Source of the DNA: Casuarina equisetifolia
Lineage: Eukaryota > Streptophyta > Magnoliopsida > Fagales > Casuarinaceae
Assembly (NCBI GenBank): GCA_028551475.1
Contig: CM052358.1
Location: forward strand, 1,738,501 to 1,802,500
Length of the DNA: 64,000 nucleotides
Direction of reading: 5' to 3'
Positions 26,060 to 46,009 of this stretch are shown here, one piece after another. Every line of letters begins with the position of its first letter. Position 1 is the first letter of the stretch. The position numbers and the translations under genes are program-made. The notes beneath the pieces are model-generated. The model did not search any database. It saw nothing but the letters and a program-made list of their open reading frames with translations, and was not told the DNA's origin.

Positions 26060-28450
26060 TTAGTATGTGAAGGACGTTTCCTTGCGTTCTCTAAGAGCTC
26101 TAGGCAAGTTTCTCAGCTCTTTTTCTAATTGAATTATTTGGATTTCCTAATTGAATTATATGGCTTCTCAAAGTCGCAATCCGTGAATGTTTATCCCTTG
26201 TAATTCGAATTCTAAAAGTTTAGGTTAGAAAATTCCTGCTTGACTAGAAAACATATGAAACTGTGAACCATTGTTAATTCCATTGGATTGTAGTTAGGTG
26301 TTGTACTATTTTGTTCTTCTTAGAAGAAGTTTTTATGCGATTGAATATCTTATTTTTGTTGCTTAAGAAATTTTTTTTGAACATTCCCTTCTCATTTTTA
26401 ATCCAATATCAATCAATACTTTGATGAGCCGTTTATAGCAGTAATAAGCGAGTTCATTTTAACTTTAATGCTGCCATCAACATTACAGAGAATAAAACAA
26501 AAACTGATACTGTCAATTTTTATTGCTTTTCATGCTACAGGTGTTTGAACCCTGACAGGAAATTGTGGAGGAAGATAAGATTATATGAATACGTATATTC
26601 GTGTTATGTTTCCTATTTGTAAGTTAGAAACCTTGAATACATTCAAAGCTTTCATATCGATTTTGCTCCAGGCCATGTCTTCCAATTTTATTCTTGATGA
26701 CCCAACATTTGGATCTGGAAACAGATTGGAAATGGATTGAAGACTTTGCTCGAGGTTCATGGGAGGCAGAGGATAAACAACCAATGATTTAGCTTCCCAG
26801 AAATTTCATTCTTTTCTTTTCTTTTCTTTTCTTTTCTTTTCTTTTCTTTTTCCAATCCCTATAGCATGTAGGTAATATAGTACCAATTTAATAGGAGAGA
26901 AGTTAACTATGATTTTGCCACTGCTTAAGTTTTACAGAATACGTGATTCAAAAGCCGTATTGGAAAACTATATTGTCATTGATTTTAAGTCAGAAAGGGT
27001 GTCCATTTCCCCACATATTTATAGGATAAGTTTTTAAGCTAAGCTAATATAGCTGGAAGTATGACCAAAATCTTCTTGGAACAATTGAATATGACGAAGG
27101 CTTGCCTATAGAGTAAAAACGTTATATGTTATCTAGAATACTTTATGTGATAAGAGTTACAGATAATATGGTGTACCAAAAGAGAAGATTGCATTCCCAG
27201 CTCTTGGAGATGCATATCAAGAAAGAGGACAAGGATCTCGATAAGAGAATTGTTGGCCAATGGTCATGGCTTTTGCTAATAATATTCTTAAATTGTTACA
27301 TTTTTTTATTTTTTTATAAACGTGCTCACTTATACAAACATATGATGTTGATGTTGGACATGAAACCACAAAGTTTTGAAAGTATTTGTTCCTAATTGAA
27401 TCTATCACTTGTCAACTTGTTACATTTTTATTACAAATATATATCAAATTCTAAAAAATGAATTGTTTCATGAAAATTTTTGATGCTGAAATAGTAATAG
27501 AATATATTGACGAGCCTGTACTGATTTTAAATTTCATGCATATCAAATTATTATTACAATTGAGATTAAGCAATGTTGATTTCACTACATCCAGAGAAAG
27601 AGTGAGGAAATTGGATCAAGTCCTAAAAGAGGCTGCAAGTTTTTCTGAGCACGCAAAATTGAGCAACTTGCCTATTTCTAATTAAGTTAATATATTTGTA
27701 AGTTTCAAGACTTTTATTCTTAGATTCAATCAGATAATCATAAGATTATTCTCTAATTAGAATTTACTGGTAGCATATAGATGGGAGATAGGGATCCTGG
27801 TTTTGCTAGATGTACTTTTATGGAGCAGCAAGTGGCTTGAGTTATGTGGTTGTAGAATTAACAAAGGTTCCTTGTCGTGGAAATTATGCATGCACCACTT
27901 AGTTATGGTGATGAAAACCTCCATATTGGACTCTATGGGCGTTGTTAATCGATATTGGGTGCTTTTGAATGAAGTGTTTGCTCCAGAATTGGTATCTCTA
28001 TTGTTGGCGTTAAATAACTCATTTGAATTGCTGCGACTGATGCAGTAAGAAAGAAATCATCTGGGCAAAGTATTGACCATATGTAAATTATGATTGAACT
28101 CACAGATATGTAAATCTCTGGATACTCACATGCATACTTGTACTAATGGGATTGTAGACATGCACAACCCAAAAATCATCTTTTCTGGTTTTTACTTTTT
28201 GACTTCTCATTCCTTGTCTTTGAATTCATATGTTCGAAAGGGAATGAGAAACATCTTCACCCTGCACTTTCAACTGAAAGTATTAAGCTAATTTATAAAC
28301 ATACAAATAATGAACTTCTCAAACTTTTGTCCGCATACTTCCAAACGCATCAAGCTCAAAAGCTAACCAAACTCATCACGCGTTGCGGTCACTGATATTT
28401 ACATATCTCGTAAGCTTACAGTAGTAAGCTGGAAGCACCATATGTTTTGT
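26060..28450. other. Intergenic region downstream of the Pol III subunit gene
   Basis: No gene recognised. It includes 3' untranslated sequence of the Pol III subunit gene and a TTTTC pentanucleotide microsatellite at 26811-26850. Open frames at 27126-27395, 27458-27685 and 27803-28048 have no recognisable features. Confidence 0.5.
26811..26850. repeat. (CTTTT)8 microsatellite
   Basis: Eight consecutive CTTTT units. Confidence 0.95.
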
Positions 28451-28454
28451 ACAA

Positions 28455-28760
28455 CTAGTATAAATTCGTGAAGAGAGAGACCAAGGTAGCTGCAACCAGG
28501 ATTGGAACTTCTATGGAGTTCCTGTTGCAGTTGCCAGACCCATGGTGATGGTTCTGACGGTGGCTATTTGCGGCACCTGCTGCATATACTGGGATAAAAG
28601 ACGTACCTCCTTGTGTATCAGGTGATCTGGACCCGCCATTTCCAACCTCACCAGGGCCCATGGATCTACCACCGCCATTTCCAGCAATTTTTGCTCCCAA
28701 GCTTGTTTCCTGCAAAGAGTCTGCAAATGGGAATATTAGGAATATGGCAGAGACCCACAT
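28455..28760 (-). CDS. Possible small secreted, GPI-anchored-like Gly/Asn-rich protein
   Basis: A 101-residue open frame without introns. The first 16-18 residues (MWVSAIFLIFPFADSLQ) resemble a signal peptide. The middle is Gly/Asn/Ser-rich (AGNGGGRSMGPGEVGNGGSR), followed by 'IPVYAAGAANSHRQNHHHGS'. The last 18 residues (IEVPILVAATLVSLFTNLY) are hydrophobic and end at the stop, as in a GPI-attachment signal. This layout is common among short plant cell-surface proteins, but I cannot name a family. An upstream exon replacing the signal peptide is possible. Function unknown. Confidence 0.5.
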   Translation of the reverse strand: MWVSAIFLIFPFADSLQETSLGAKIAGNGGGRSMGPGEVGNGGSRSPDTQGGTSFIPVYAAGAANSHRQNHHHGSGNCNRNSIEVPILVAATLVSLFTNLY

Positions 28761-31700
28761 CTGGAGAGGTCGTATGAAGTATGCTTAGACTTAGTTTAGC
28801 AATTATTGCTACTGATCCTGAATTTTTTCTCAAAATGACAGTTAATGGCTTCAGGAAGAGGCAACCTTTTCTACGCTTCAAGGTTAAGAAAAAAAAAAGG
28901 AAAGCAAAGTCATGTGAATATAAAAGAGGTTGGTAGCTTGGTTGACTGCTTCCAGGAATTTTGTGCACAGAACATGGTTCTTTCCTTCCAATTTTTCATT
29001 GGAAGTATTGTTGCTCAGTGAAGAACACATTAGGGTCCGCTGGATGGCTTTGCAGAATTCTAGCTGGAGGGAAATCAACCTGGTATACCCTATCTCATAA
29101 ATCAAATAATGAACTGTCTCTTATGGGGTTGCACTCCTAGTATCTTTAAGTTCTTATTCTATTTTCTGGTCTCATGATTTCAACGTGACTAGGTGTTGTT
29201 AATTACTTTGATCCTGTAGGAGTAGGGTTCTCTTGGTACACCACATCCTGTAGAATTACTTTGTCTTGGACAGAAGCAGCATGATGAAAACGATTAGTTC
29301 CAACAACTAGGTTGGTATGGACCATGTCCAGCTTTGTTATTATTTTATTGCAATGTTGACACTGAAATGTTGATGGTTTTCATTGTCACATAGATAAGAA
29401 TAAATACTTAATATACATGTGGATAATCATGGCAGAGATAACCTATATGCCTAAGGTCCACAACTTGATGTGATGGAAGTGTTAAGACCACAAAATGATT
29501 TTAATTAAGACTTTCAAGCCTCTTCTTCCTATTGGATAGTTCAAAAAAATTACGATTCCTTGTCATGGACACGAATTTTTGTAGCACTAAATCCTTTTTA
29601 AAATGAAGATAGGAATTTATTGTCATTTGATAGATTGAAAAATTCACTCGTGATATAATCTAAGAATTGAATCATTTCCTAAATACTAAGACCTTTGGGT
29701 GCTGAAAGCAAAGAATATAAATCATGTATGGCTCAAAGGTGGCCTTGATATGCCCTGTAACCGATCCACTTCACACATGAAAGTCTACTGCATCCACACT
29801 TAAAGAATGGATGGAATGTTTTTGAAAGGTTAGGTATATCTGCCACCACCAGTCACGAAAAAAATGATTGTATAAGAATCCCCTTTTTTCGAAAGAGTGC
29901 GCACCATCGTCTCCGTGATTTCGCTGTACCCTCGACTTTTTGAAAAGTAAGAACTTTAATGAGTTGATCCTCTTATATTCCAACATATCACATCTCTTTT
30001 AAATCAATCACCACTGAGCTAGCAGCTTGCATCTTACTTTGCATTGTTTCTTTTTTCTTTTCTTTTTTTTCTTTCTGGGTTTCAAGCTTTGACATTTTTC
30101 GTTTTTGGACCACGTACTGAATCATGATATTATAAGTAAAAAAACCCAGAAATCTAAAGAGTAATATCCATTCTTGAATGATCCCTATCAAATTTTCTGC
30201 GGAGAGTGAAGTAGTTTCTTGCTCAAAGAGCGGTAATACTAAAAGGGAGTACGTGAAGACGGCAGAGCCGTCGGAAGAGATGATGTAAAAATAGAAAGCT
30301 AAAGGGAAGTACCTGAAGAATTCGATGCCTTCTGAAGAGGGGAAGAAATTGCAGAAACACAGAGGTAGGAGAAGAAAATGAGTAACACTGCTCTGTCTTT
30401 ATTTCCCATTCAACTACCTTCTAGCAATCATGCATAAAGCTCTCTAAACTGTTTCCACTTCTATATTTTCTGTTCCTGCTGCTTTGCAGCTTCTACTGAT
30501 ATTGCTGCCCTTGCTGTCTCAGCCCTCTTCTCTCTTCTTATAGCCGCGTCCAAAAAAGTGGAGGCGGTGTTCCCTATCATCTATCTGTAAAGTGTATCTT
30601 ATGCGCCCACGTAATATAGATACACGAATCTTCGGACATTGGTTTTCCTCTGCGGTGCATGAAAAAGGAACTTTCTTTTTATGAGCTTTTTGACTAATGC
30701 AAATGCAGTAACAATTCCCATCTGACTTGTAGACCTAAAACCTTTGGATTCATTGCGTGATTCTTATCGAAGTTAACTCTAATTTGGTAACTAGCTCCTG
30801 TTGAAAGAGCCGGTGAAGAGTTATGATGCTTCCCGTCTTGCACTGACGAATAAATTCTTGCCAAATCATTACGCTTTTGCTTCACCCTGTTGTCAAGGCG
30901 GCAACCCTTTATTACGTCCCTTCGACGCATTTAAGGATAGGAACGAGCCGTCCTAATCTAGTATTGGATTCTGATACTAGCAATTTGACAATAGGGATAC
31001 GATTATTGTCGTTACCTCTTATACTTGCGAAATTGATTTGCTAAGGAGGGTTGAAAAGACAGAAAACAAGAATCAGGGGATGGTCTCCAAGGAAAGCAAG
31101 CAAACAGCATACTAATCACCACCATTAGATGTCCAGCATCCATAATTATGAAAACTTTTAGTATTTGATTATAATCGCTAATGCCTATATTCAATTTAAA
31201 CGATCTTTTTTTTTCTTTTTAATATTATAATATGTACATTTAATTGATACACATAAGATATCAAATCTTAAATCTTATGATTAAAATTTTTATTAACTCA
31301 CTATTAGACTAGTTAGTTAAATGATGAGTTAGTGCTTTCTTGACTTTGTTTAGTGCTGCCAGCGCAATCTGGCTGCTCGGTGCGGTTCTCCAACTTGAAA
31401 ATAAAAAGGATCCTGTTTCTTGGAGGTTGGATTTCCCTGACTGGATCAGCTATTCATGATCTTGGTCCTGCTTCTTGGGCCTAAGTTTCAAATCATCCCT
31501 TTTCAAGTTAAGTCTTGATTAAACAAAGATAGGCCCAAACAGATCCGGATACCAATTCCAGGATTCATGAATGCCATTGTCGGCCATAACCAAGTACCTC
31601 AATTGGTAATGCCCTTGGAGGTGCCAAATCTGGGCCTCGTCAGAGTTGCTTTCTTCTGCTTCTGCCCTTAGATTGGTTTTGAAGTGTACTTCAAAACACT

Positions 31701-32415
31701 TACAGAAGGCTAGAGTCAGGCAAGCAACAGGTACCATGTGTGTTTTCTGCGGATCACAGAACGATTTAATGATGTTTGTCTAAGTCATTGTTTGCAGTCA
31801 ATATTAGAGAGGGGGATGTAAGTTCAGAATGTTTGAATCTTTGATCAGTCTGGATTCTTATTACGATCATATCTAGTTGTCTTCAAAAAAAATTAGTTAG
31901 GCATAAGTAATTATAAGTCATCGTATATTAACTATATGTATTATTTAATGTACTTCATGATTAATTTTTGTTACCTGAGGGCAGCCCAACATATAGGTTT
32001 TTTAGCTAAGTTTGAAAGATTAGACTTACACTACCATTTGTACTTGTCAAGTATAATTATTACACCTTAAATTTCATTGTTATTATTAAAATTTATCAAG
32101 ATTCTATCCATTTATTTAAAAAGAAAAAAGAAATAAAGAGGACTGTAGAAGTGCATTTTATTTTCATTTTCATTCTCTTAATAAATAGTTATGAGGTAGA
32201 AAATTAAACTTTGATATAGAATTAAGCGCAACACCTCAAGAAATGAAAAAAAAATGTTGATAGGTTAGAGAAACCCGACCCATGTTGGTAAGGGGTCAAG
32301 CCGGATCGAACCGATTCCTCACTGTCCATGCCACTTTCCGGTGTCGACGAGCTGAAAGACATAGCAGTCATAAAAGCCATAAACCCTAACTCGCCGGCTC
32401 GCTGGCTCGCTCGGA
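28761..32415. other. Intergenic region upstream of the uS2m-UGPase locus
   Basis: No gene recognised. Minus-strand open frames at 30694-30930 (78 residues) and 31519-31737 (72 residues) have somewhat protein-like composition but no recognisable motif. The last ~150 bases before 32416 should hold the promoter and 5' leader of the uS2m gene; no clear TATA box was identified. Confidence 0.45.
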
Positions 32416-38542
<6,127 letters not shown>

Positions 38543-39381
38543 GTTAAATGGGTTTAGTTGATTGAACCGCCGCCGTTGATGCAGCCGGCGGCGGCCATAT
38601 CGGCTTCCACAAATTGGAACTTTGTGGTGTAATAAATCATCTGGGTCTCGGTGAGGTACATCGCCTCAAATCGCATCGCGTCAGCTGTTTTGCATTACTT
38701 CGCCTGCTCGTAATGCTTGATTAATCCCAATTACCTTCATTCAGAGTAGGATTATTTCTTGGGTCTTTCCCTTTTTTGGTTCCTTTTTATCTTTTATACT
38801 ACTTAGAGTACATGAGGTGCAATGTCATTGTTTCCGAGCATAAAAAATGAGGACATGAATAAAATGTTAATTCTTTTAAGTTATTATGAGGTTTTGAGAA
38901 ACTCTGCTATTTGTCATTTGACAAGATGACACTGATTACAGAATTTTTTTTTTTTAAAATCACTTTTTCCCTTTAGTTTAAAATTCTAACAAATTCCACC
39001 TTCCCTCAAAATCAGAGGGGTGTAGATTCCTATAATGTATTAAACAAGAACAGTATCTGAGCACTACAATAAAGCGTACTTTTCCATGGGTGAAGAGCTT
39101 AAATTCTGACGTGCTCTGAAAATTAAGAATATATTTCTTACAGAGAATATATAATTTCTTTGAATGAAATTTCGCTATTCCCGTATAAGTTTAGTGTTAT
39201 GAAAGGGCAATATATGAACATATTAATAACTCAAGGGACCACTATTTTTAACAAGACATAATAATAACATATATTTCATGTGTGAAGTAAAGTTTGTGTT
39301 AGTTGGAGGTAAACACTCGCAGTCTGGCTTCAGAAATATGCGTGCAAGTCTGCATTCCCGTCTATGGCAAGCATAAACTGG
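38543..39381. other. Convergent intergenic spacer between UGPase-like and MLO genes
   Basis: About 840 bases between two stop codons of convergent genes, AT-rich, presumably holding both 3' untranslated regions. No other feature seen. Confidence 0.6.
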
Positions 39382-42300
39382 TCATTTTGATCCTGCCATC
39401 TGAATCTCCTCCGTCAAACCCGCCTTCCGAAAAACAGACCCCAACTGAACACCTGCCGCCGCCGAACCATCATGGGGACTACCTTGGCCTGTGTTGTTGC
39501 CAGATTCTTTCATCGGCGCCTTCCGAAAAACAGACCCCAACTGAACACCTGCCGCCGCCGGACCATCATGGGAACTACCTTGGCCATTGCTGTTGCCAGA
39601 TTCTTTCATCGCCGTCTTTTTCTTCGCCTTCTCGGCCCAACCAATGAGGCCGGCTTGCACGTGGTCATCAAAAATTGCCTTCTTGTAGAAAGTCCCCATC
39701 TTCATTTCATTGCAGATACCAGGTCAGATCAACAATCAAGGAAAGGAGTATAGGAACAAAAGGAGATGAATGGTGGTCTAATGGCAACTCAATGCACCTG
39801 TGTGACAATGGCATAGAGTGGCAGCGTACTGTAACTGCATAGGACTTGGACGACGACCCTGAGTAAGAATAACAAAAGAGGATAGTTTGTCATTAAGATA
39901 AAAAAATTATCAAACATACTCAGGCTATTTCGGTTATTTCTTACCCAACGATGAGCCTCGGGATGATAAATTTGATATGTCCCATTATGCAAGAGTCAAA
40001 AGTATATGTGACCTACATTTACATAGAAGCAGATTAATTAGGATCATCTTGTTTATTATGGAAAGCTCATATAGTTTAGAGCTTGAAGAATTTCTTACCC
40101 AAATCCAGAAGAAAAATCCAATCTCAAAAGAGTTTTGGAAAAGGATAAAATGGATCAGAAAGAGTACAATCCTAGGCCGCCCGAACCAGAAATGCTCGTC
40201 TGATGGTTTAACTACCAGATCACCTTCTATTGCTTGATGTTTCTCAGCAACCTCATGAGCCAACTGGGTTATAACATGCTCCAGCTTAGTCCCCACAGCA
40301 AGTAGAAGCTGTAACATAACGAGTAGATGAAAGGATCAAAGCAGAATCAAGAAAAGTCATGATGATCAGCCAAAGGTAATCCTTGTCCACCGTTGTCAAG
40401 AATCAGTCATTTGAACAATTTCATCCAACAATACAGCTGAGTTGCCATAAAGAAATCAGTAATGGTCATTCACAGAGTAATATGATAAAAGTTTTTGGTA
40501 GGCATGAGAAGTCCAGCGTGATCATTATTCATCAAGTGTAACATTCATAGTGCACTAAAAAACTTTACACAGCTGTGTGTTGTCTACTCCACGGCCACAT
40601 AAATTTCGAAATGCCTGACAATACATGGACCCAATAACAAGAGCGTAATCTACCACCATGGCCTAATGAAAGTCTCTGAGTGGAACAGAAGTGATTGAAT
40701 TAAGCAGGTCTGAACATCATCCATAGCGGTTGAATCTCAACAGTTCAATAATGCACCTTCTGTAGTCACTGTAATTTTATTTTATCAATCCATATAGCCA
40801 ACCGCTGACAATAATTGTAATAAATACTTTTGCTCTTTGATCATCTTACTTTTGGGGGAAAAAAATTATAGATGGCTTTTTCAGGTTTCAGAAATGTATG
40901 CGTAGTTTGGGTAGGATAGTACCTGAATCAAGTTGTAAAGATGGTTTTGCATACAAAGTTATAATGAAATCTAGAAAGGAAACCAGATCTTCAATGCCAA
41001 AGATGTTTTCTCACTGAAAACAGGATCCATCAAACACAAGTTCGAAACAAGCTCAGAATTTTAATACTTTCTGATGACATGATTTCCAGAGGACAATAGC
41101 TTTCTCTCTTTCTTCTTTTTGAAGGATAAAAAGAGGAATTTCATTCAAGAGTGGGAACAAGACCCAGGCCCATGACATCAAATGCAAATAGCCCAATATA
41201 TAATGGAGATATGCAGCCACTTTACCAAGCATACATCTCTCTCTTATTTCTCATTCCTCCTTACAATACTGAATTTGCACATAGAATGATGAGCTTGCAC
41301 ATTGCAAGTACATAAGCAACAATGAACACATGCATGAGATGCAAAGCTAGAGTAGGGACCATAAGAAAAGTACTCACGATGAACGGAATGAATGCTAACC
41401 AGAAATATGAATGCCAACCTGCGGAAACAAAGGGAGACAAGTTGTAGGTTAGATGTGATGCCAATCTTATGGTTAAGATGAAGGCACAAGTAAGATAACA
41501 TGGAGAGACAAAAAGGTAGTGAGAAGACAAAATGTTCAAATCTAGAGGAATTAGCAATGTATGTCATAGAGGTTATATTGCTTAAAAAACAGGGGAAAAA
41601 GAAAAAGAAGCTGAAGATACTGGGTTTAAGAGGATTTGACCTTCAAATGGTCGCTTGAGGAAATAAACCTTCAAATGCTTTAATTCATAATGGAAAAAAA
41701 TACTTAGCTACTAATAAGAATAATAAAGCATATAATTCTAATATATATATATATATATATCTGCTATCAAGATAATTATGTAAAGGAGCACAACATTGCT
41801 GACATCAACATGCATCACAATTTCAAGTATGTAAGCTGTTAACCAAGAAGAAGCATACCATTAACATTAAGCAACAGGAAAATGACTACAAATATCCAAA
41901 GATACCAACTGAAACAAAGAAAAGTAAATAGTGAGTCCAGGAAAATTAGAAAGCAAGTAGGAAAAGACACAACATCAGCACTCAATTATATACCACTTGC
42001 AGATAAGAAGCATAAGAAGCTTAGACATCACATGGAAGTCTCAGACACTTACCTTATACCAACAACTTTCTTAAAATCATCTTCAAGTGCACGCATCATG
42101 TATTTGTGAAAATCAAACTTCGGGTTTGACCTGCAGTGGGTCTACAGTAGACATATTACATACAAAACATTCCTTGCGAAAGGAAACAGAAGAATAACCA
42201 CGTAAAAGACCAATGAATCAGTAGCCACTTCGTATTAGAAAGCTTACCATGATAAATCCTAGCCGTAGTGTCGCATAGTCTGATTTTGTCACAGACCCAT

Positions 42301-45300
42301 AAAATTGCTTGACAAAGGAATGCTGAAGGGGTGAAAAAGAGAAAGTTAGAAGCATGGTAGAATGCACTTTGCAGCTGATAATCAGTCCCTCAAAAAGGCA
42401 CTAAAGGTGGGTTAACCACAGTTGACAAGGCATAAACCTCCATACCACAGTTGAAAGATCCTATCGTGAGATCTCCATAACGTTGATTAAAGAATCAATA
42501 GTGGAGGCTGCTGCACTGGATTGTCACCCAGACATTGTTATAATTGGCTACTAAAGGTGGGTTAATCCTCTTCCACCAAAGCAGAAATACATCTAAAAGA
42601 ACTCTTACTCTTTTGTTTTCTCTCTTATCCGTTGCAAGTCCTACGGCACATTTTCTTTTGCAACATTGTCGCTCATCTTTTTCAGAAAAACAACTAGAGG
42701 AAAACTCAAAAGATGGTTGCTCTCCTAAGGCTTTTAAAATATATGCCAGGAAAAGAGAACCTTGCATTTACAAGGAACCAAGCCTGCAGGGATCATACCT
42801 TGTTATCTGATGGGAGGCCAAATGGCTCCCCTGAGTTTTTTAAGTACTCTAAATTCCTTTCTAGCCAAGTTCATATTTTAGCAACAAATATAGCTGGCCA
42901 TCTCCCCTAATGCAAAAATCCTGGTTCTGCTACTGGGGCAAAATTTGATATTCTGAACTAAACAAACTCGTTCAATAATGCTCTTGCGGATGCTACAGGT
43001 GAAAGCAAGACTAATATGAGAGTCAATAGATTTCCTAAGGACGGACATAACTTTATGTTGTCTCTTGTGTTGCATTAAGAAGGAAAATTTTGAACACGAT
43101 TCTAAAGTTAATAACTCATAGCATTTGCTTAAGATATGGCAGATAAGTTCTATTAGGCATAATACATGTACTTACCAGCCATCCCAACAGAGCCGAGATC
43201 TTTCCAAAACCTAGAAAATGATCTTGGATAAAAGTATGTTGATGGATATGGGTAAATTTTCTTGACCTCAGATCTGCATTATACCAATTCACAAGTTAGA
43301 AGCTATGACCATAGAAATCAATTAGCAAATAAATCTACTCTGACTTGTACGAAAAAATTCCTTCAGTTATTTTTCTTTAATCAGGGGAAAGGAAATCCTA
43401 AGTAAGACCTTACTGGGTTGTCTAATTTGGACCATCTTATTTGAAATATTATGAGCACAGCATATGGATCCACTAGATGATGAAAAATGATCAAGAAAAA
43501 CAGAAAATAATTTATTGATAATGATTCTTACATTGAGGTGCATGATAATTCTCTTTTGCAATTTCATCTTCCCAATGTCTCCACTGGCGAATCTATATGA
43601 TGAAAAACAGATTACTGATATGATTAAAAAAGGGACTAGTAGACTGGTTTAAGAAAATTAAAGGTAGTGAAAGCATATCAGATTCTCACCCTCGCCCCAC
43701 CAAAAATAATGGTAAGAACACAGAAGGTCACATGGACAATGGCTAGGACGAAGATAAAGATGTGTAAATGGTGAAGTGCTTCAACTGACAATAATGGTAC
43801 CTTATTCTGAAAATGAAAGAAACAATTAGCATATATCTTCCACATTTCTGCGGCTATAGTAGAACATTAACAAAGCCAGTCAACTAGAGAGAAGATCATT
43901 AGATCCTCAAAACAGTATAAAATGAGATGTATGGAATACCACATGTACTAGTTTGATTCCATTGTAGCAAAAATTAAAAATGGATTGGTTAGCCAGGAGA
44001 TGGTTATAGCCAGAATATTTTATAAAATGATTAAACTAAAAAATACATTAGCATAAAGAAAACTAGAAGCCGACCACTATGTCAGTTCAGAACCTGCTGA
44101 TTAAATTTTTTAATTGCAAAAGCAAACGAATAATATGTGGCACAAAAAATAAAAGGAACATGGTCCTACTTACTATAGCTGACGTCACTTGAACAGAAAT
44201 CAGCAAGCTATCATGGCACATCGAGTGCATAATACATTCATGTAAATATGGATAGAATTATATAACTATTCAAAAGGTTAAGAACCATTAACAACTATGC
44301 TTTGATGGCATAATCCTGAGGGTGTTGAGTACAAACAAGCTTGCAAATAGGAGAAGCTAACTCCTGCCCCTCATAAGCCATTTTAATTAGGTGAAAGAAA
44401 AAATAATCTTAAATTAATTGAAAGAATAGTTGAGAAGGAAAAAAAGTTTAGTAACCACCAGTGAATGATTCAATAGAAAAGATCTAGTACAGTTATTCGT
44501 TATTACTACTGACCAACTTAAAACATTCAAATAGAACAAATATCTAATAAATTGCAAGGGCAAAAAATATTAAATTTATGTGCTTTCCCACTAGATGGAG
44601 CAGCTCCTTCGCACTCCTTCACATTATAAACTTAAACGCCTTTTAACTTAGTGGTATTTGAGCTTTTGGGTTCTCACGCTTAATGAAGATTAATCTGTCA
44701 AATAATCAAGCAAAATCATTTGAAAGCAACAAATTTTTTGGAGATTACCACAACATAACCTTTTCTTTAGCAAATAGTTTAGTCAAAACGAAAGTGTATG
44801 GCTAATTCCTACTCAGGATTTTTGCACGCTTTTCCTCTGATTCTTTTCCACCCCCCTCCCTCAGATTTTGTATCAAACTTCATAATAAATTCATTAGCTA
44901 GCAACGCCATCTTCAGAGGAAGGTCAACACCAGATTTACAAAAAGGTAAAACAAAGAGAAGCGGTTCAACTAGAAGCAACAAAACACTGCAAATTTCAAG
45001 CACATAAAGGGTAATTTTCTTTTCCCTTAAATCGTACCTACAATCTCTCTTGTAGACAAGTATTGAATCTTTCAAGTAATTACTTGAATTACGGAGCACG
45101 AACCCGGAGAAAGCAAATATAGATCTACCTTCAGTGAAAAATATCAATGATTAACTCTAAACCTCCAATCAGAAATCAGTCAATGTGAGTCAAGCTTTTT
45201 GAAAAATTATCTCCAATCGTTTCCAAGTCAAATAGGTAATGTAATTATTCAATCGCCCGCATTTATGATTTTCGAAAGCAACAGATTTCTCTGGCTAAAT

Positions 45301-45964
45301 CAAGCCAATAACCATACCAGCCAGAGGATTTGAGAAAAGAATTCCTCTTAAGCATCAAGTAAATTAACAAAAAAACTAACTAAGAAACTGATACTTCATC
45401 TGATCTTCTACGCTACCTTTCGAGCACAGTAACTGAGCTGGGACGACGAAGGCTCACTCTCGGATAGAAGCCTCCTGGCTCTGATAAAGACGGTGGAGAA
45501 TAAGAACCTCTGGAAATGAGCGGTGGTGGCATTGTTAGCGGATTCTTCATGCTCTCGTTCCTTGGGTTTACAGGGAAGCATGTGGAGAGTCAGGTCCTCG
45601 GGGACGCAGATGTGGGAGATGAAGTTCTGGAACACCGTCAGAAGCAGCGAGATGAACCCCAAAATCATCAATTCTGCCAAGAGCCACCACCAAAATCACA
45701 CTTCATTTCGCAAAACACACTCAAACTAAAGAGATTGATAAAGAGAACATAATCAAAAACATGCACGAGCGACAAACCTTCTTTGACCTTCTGTAAGGCT
45801 TCGAAGAGGGGTTTCTGGCCCTTCTTCTTCAACTGCTTCCCGCAATAGTGCAGGATTCGTTCCACCGCCAGCGAAATGGCGACGATGACAGTGCACACGG
45901 CGGCCACCACCCACGTCGGAGTATACTCCAACGTCAACTCTTCTCCTTCCCCATCTCCAGTCAT
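39382..45964 (-). CDS. MLO: MLO-like protein (closest to the MLO1 group)
   Basis: Thirteen exons (5' to 3'): 45964-45778, 45673-45417, 43806-43690, 43592-43532, 43273-43176, 42322-42248, 42141-42053, 41908-41859, 41418-41378, 40308-40099, 40012-39945, 39858-39798, 39699-39382. Total 543 residues, all junctions GT-AG and in frame. MLO hallmarks: 'YTPTWVVAAVCTVIVAISLA' (first membrane span), 'ELMILGFISLLLTV', 'LSVEALHHLHIFIFVLAI', 'VTKSDYATLRLGFIMTHC', 'WYLWIFVVIFLLLNVNGWH', 'AVGTKLEHVITQLAHEVAEK', 'PSDEHFWFGRP', 'QVLCSYSTLPLYAIVTQMG', and the calmodulin-binding start 'GLIGWAEKAKKK'. MLO proteins are seven-transmembrane plasma-membrane calcium-channel-type proteins; some members are powdery mildew susceptibility factors. 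Start chosen at MTGDGEG; an in-frame ATG at 46009 would prepend an Arg-Glu run encoded by a GA repeat. The C-terminal tail holds a recent 32-residue duplication. Confidence 0.95.
39421..39612 (-). repeat. 96-bp tandem duplication in the MLO C-terminal exon
   Basis: Two adjacent 96-base units (39421-39516, 39517-39612) encode 32 residues each: 'MKESGN--GQGS-HDG-AAA' followed by GVQLGSVFRKA. They differ at a few bases. The unit includes the 'QLGSVFRK'-type motif normally found once at MLO C-termini. Confidence 0.93.
41741..41760. repeat. (AT)10 microsatellite in an MLO intron
   Basis: Ten AT units in the intron between the exons at 41418 and 41859. Confidence 0.95.
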
Positions 45965-45969
45965 TCTCC

Positions 45970-45970
<1 letters not shown>

Positions 45971-46001
<31 letters not shown>
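45971..46001. repeat. (TC)15 microsatellite in the MLO 5' leader
   Basis: GA repeat on the gene strand, immediately upstream of the chosen start codon. If the upstream ATG at 46009 is used it is translated as alternating Arg-Glu. Confidence 0.95.
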
Positions 46002-46006
<5 letters not shown>

Positions 46007-46009
46007 CAC

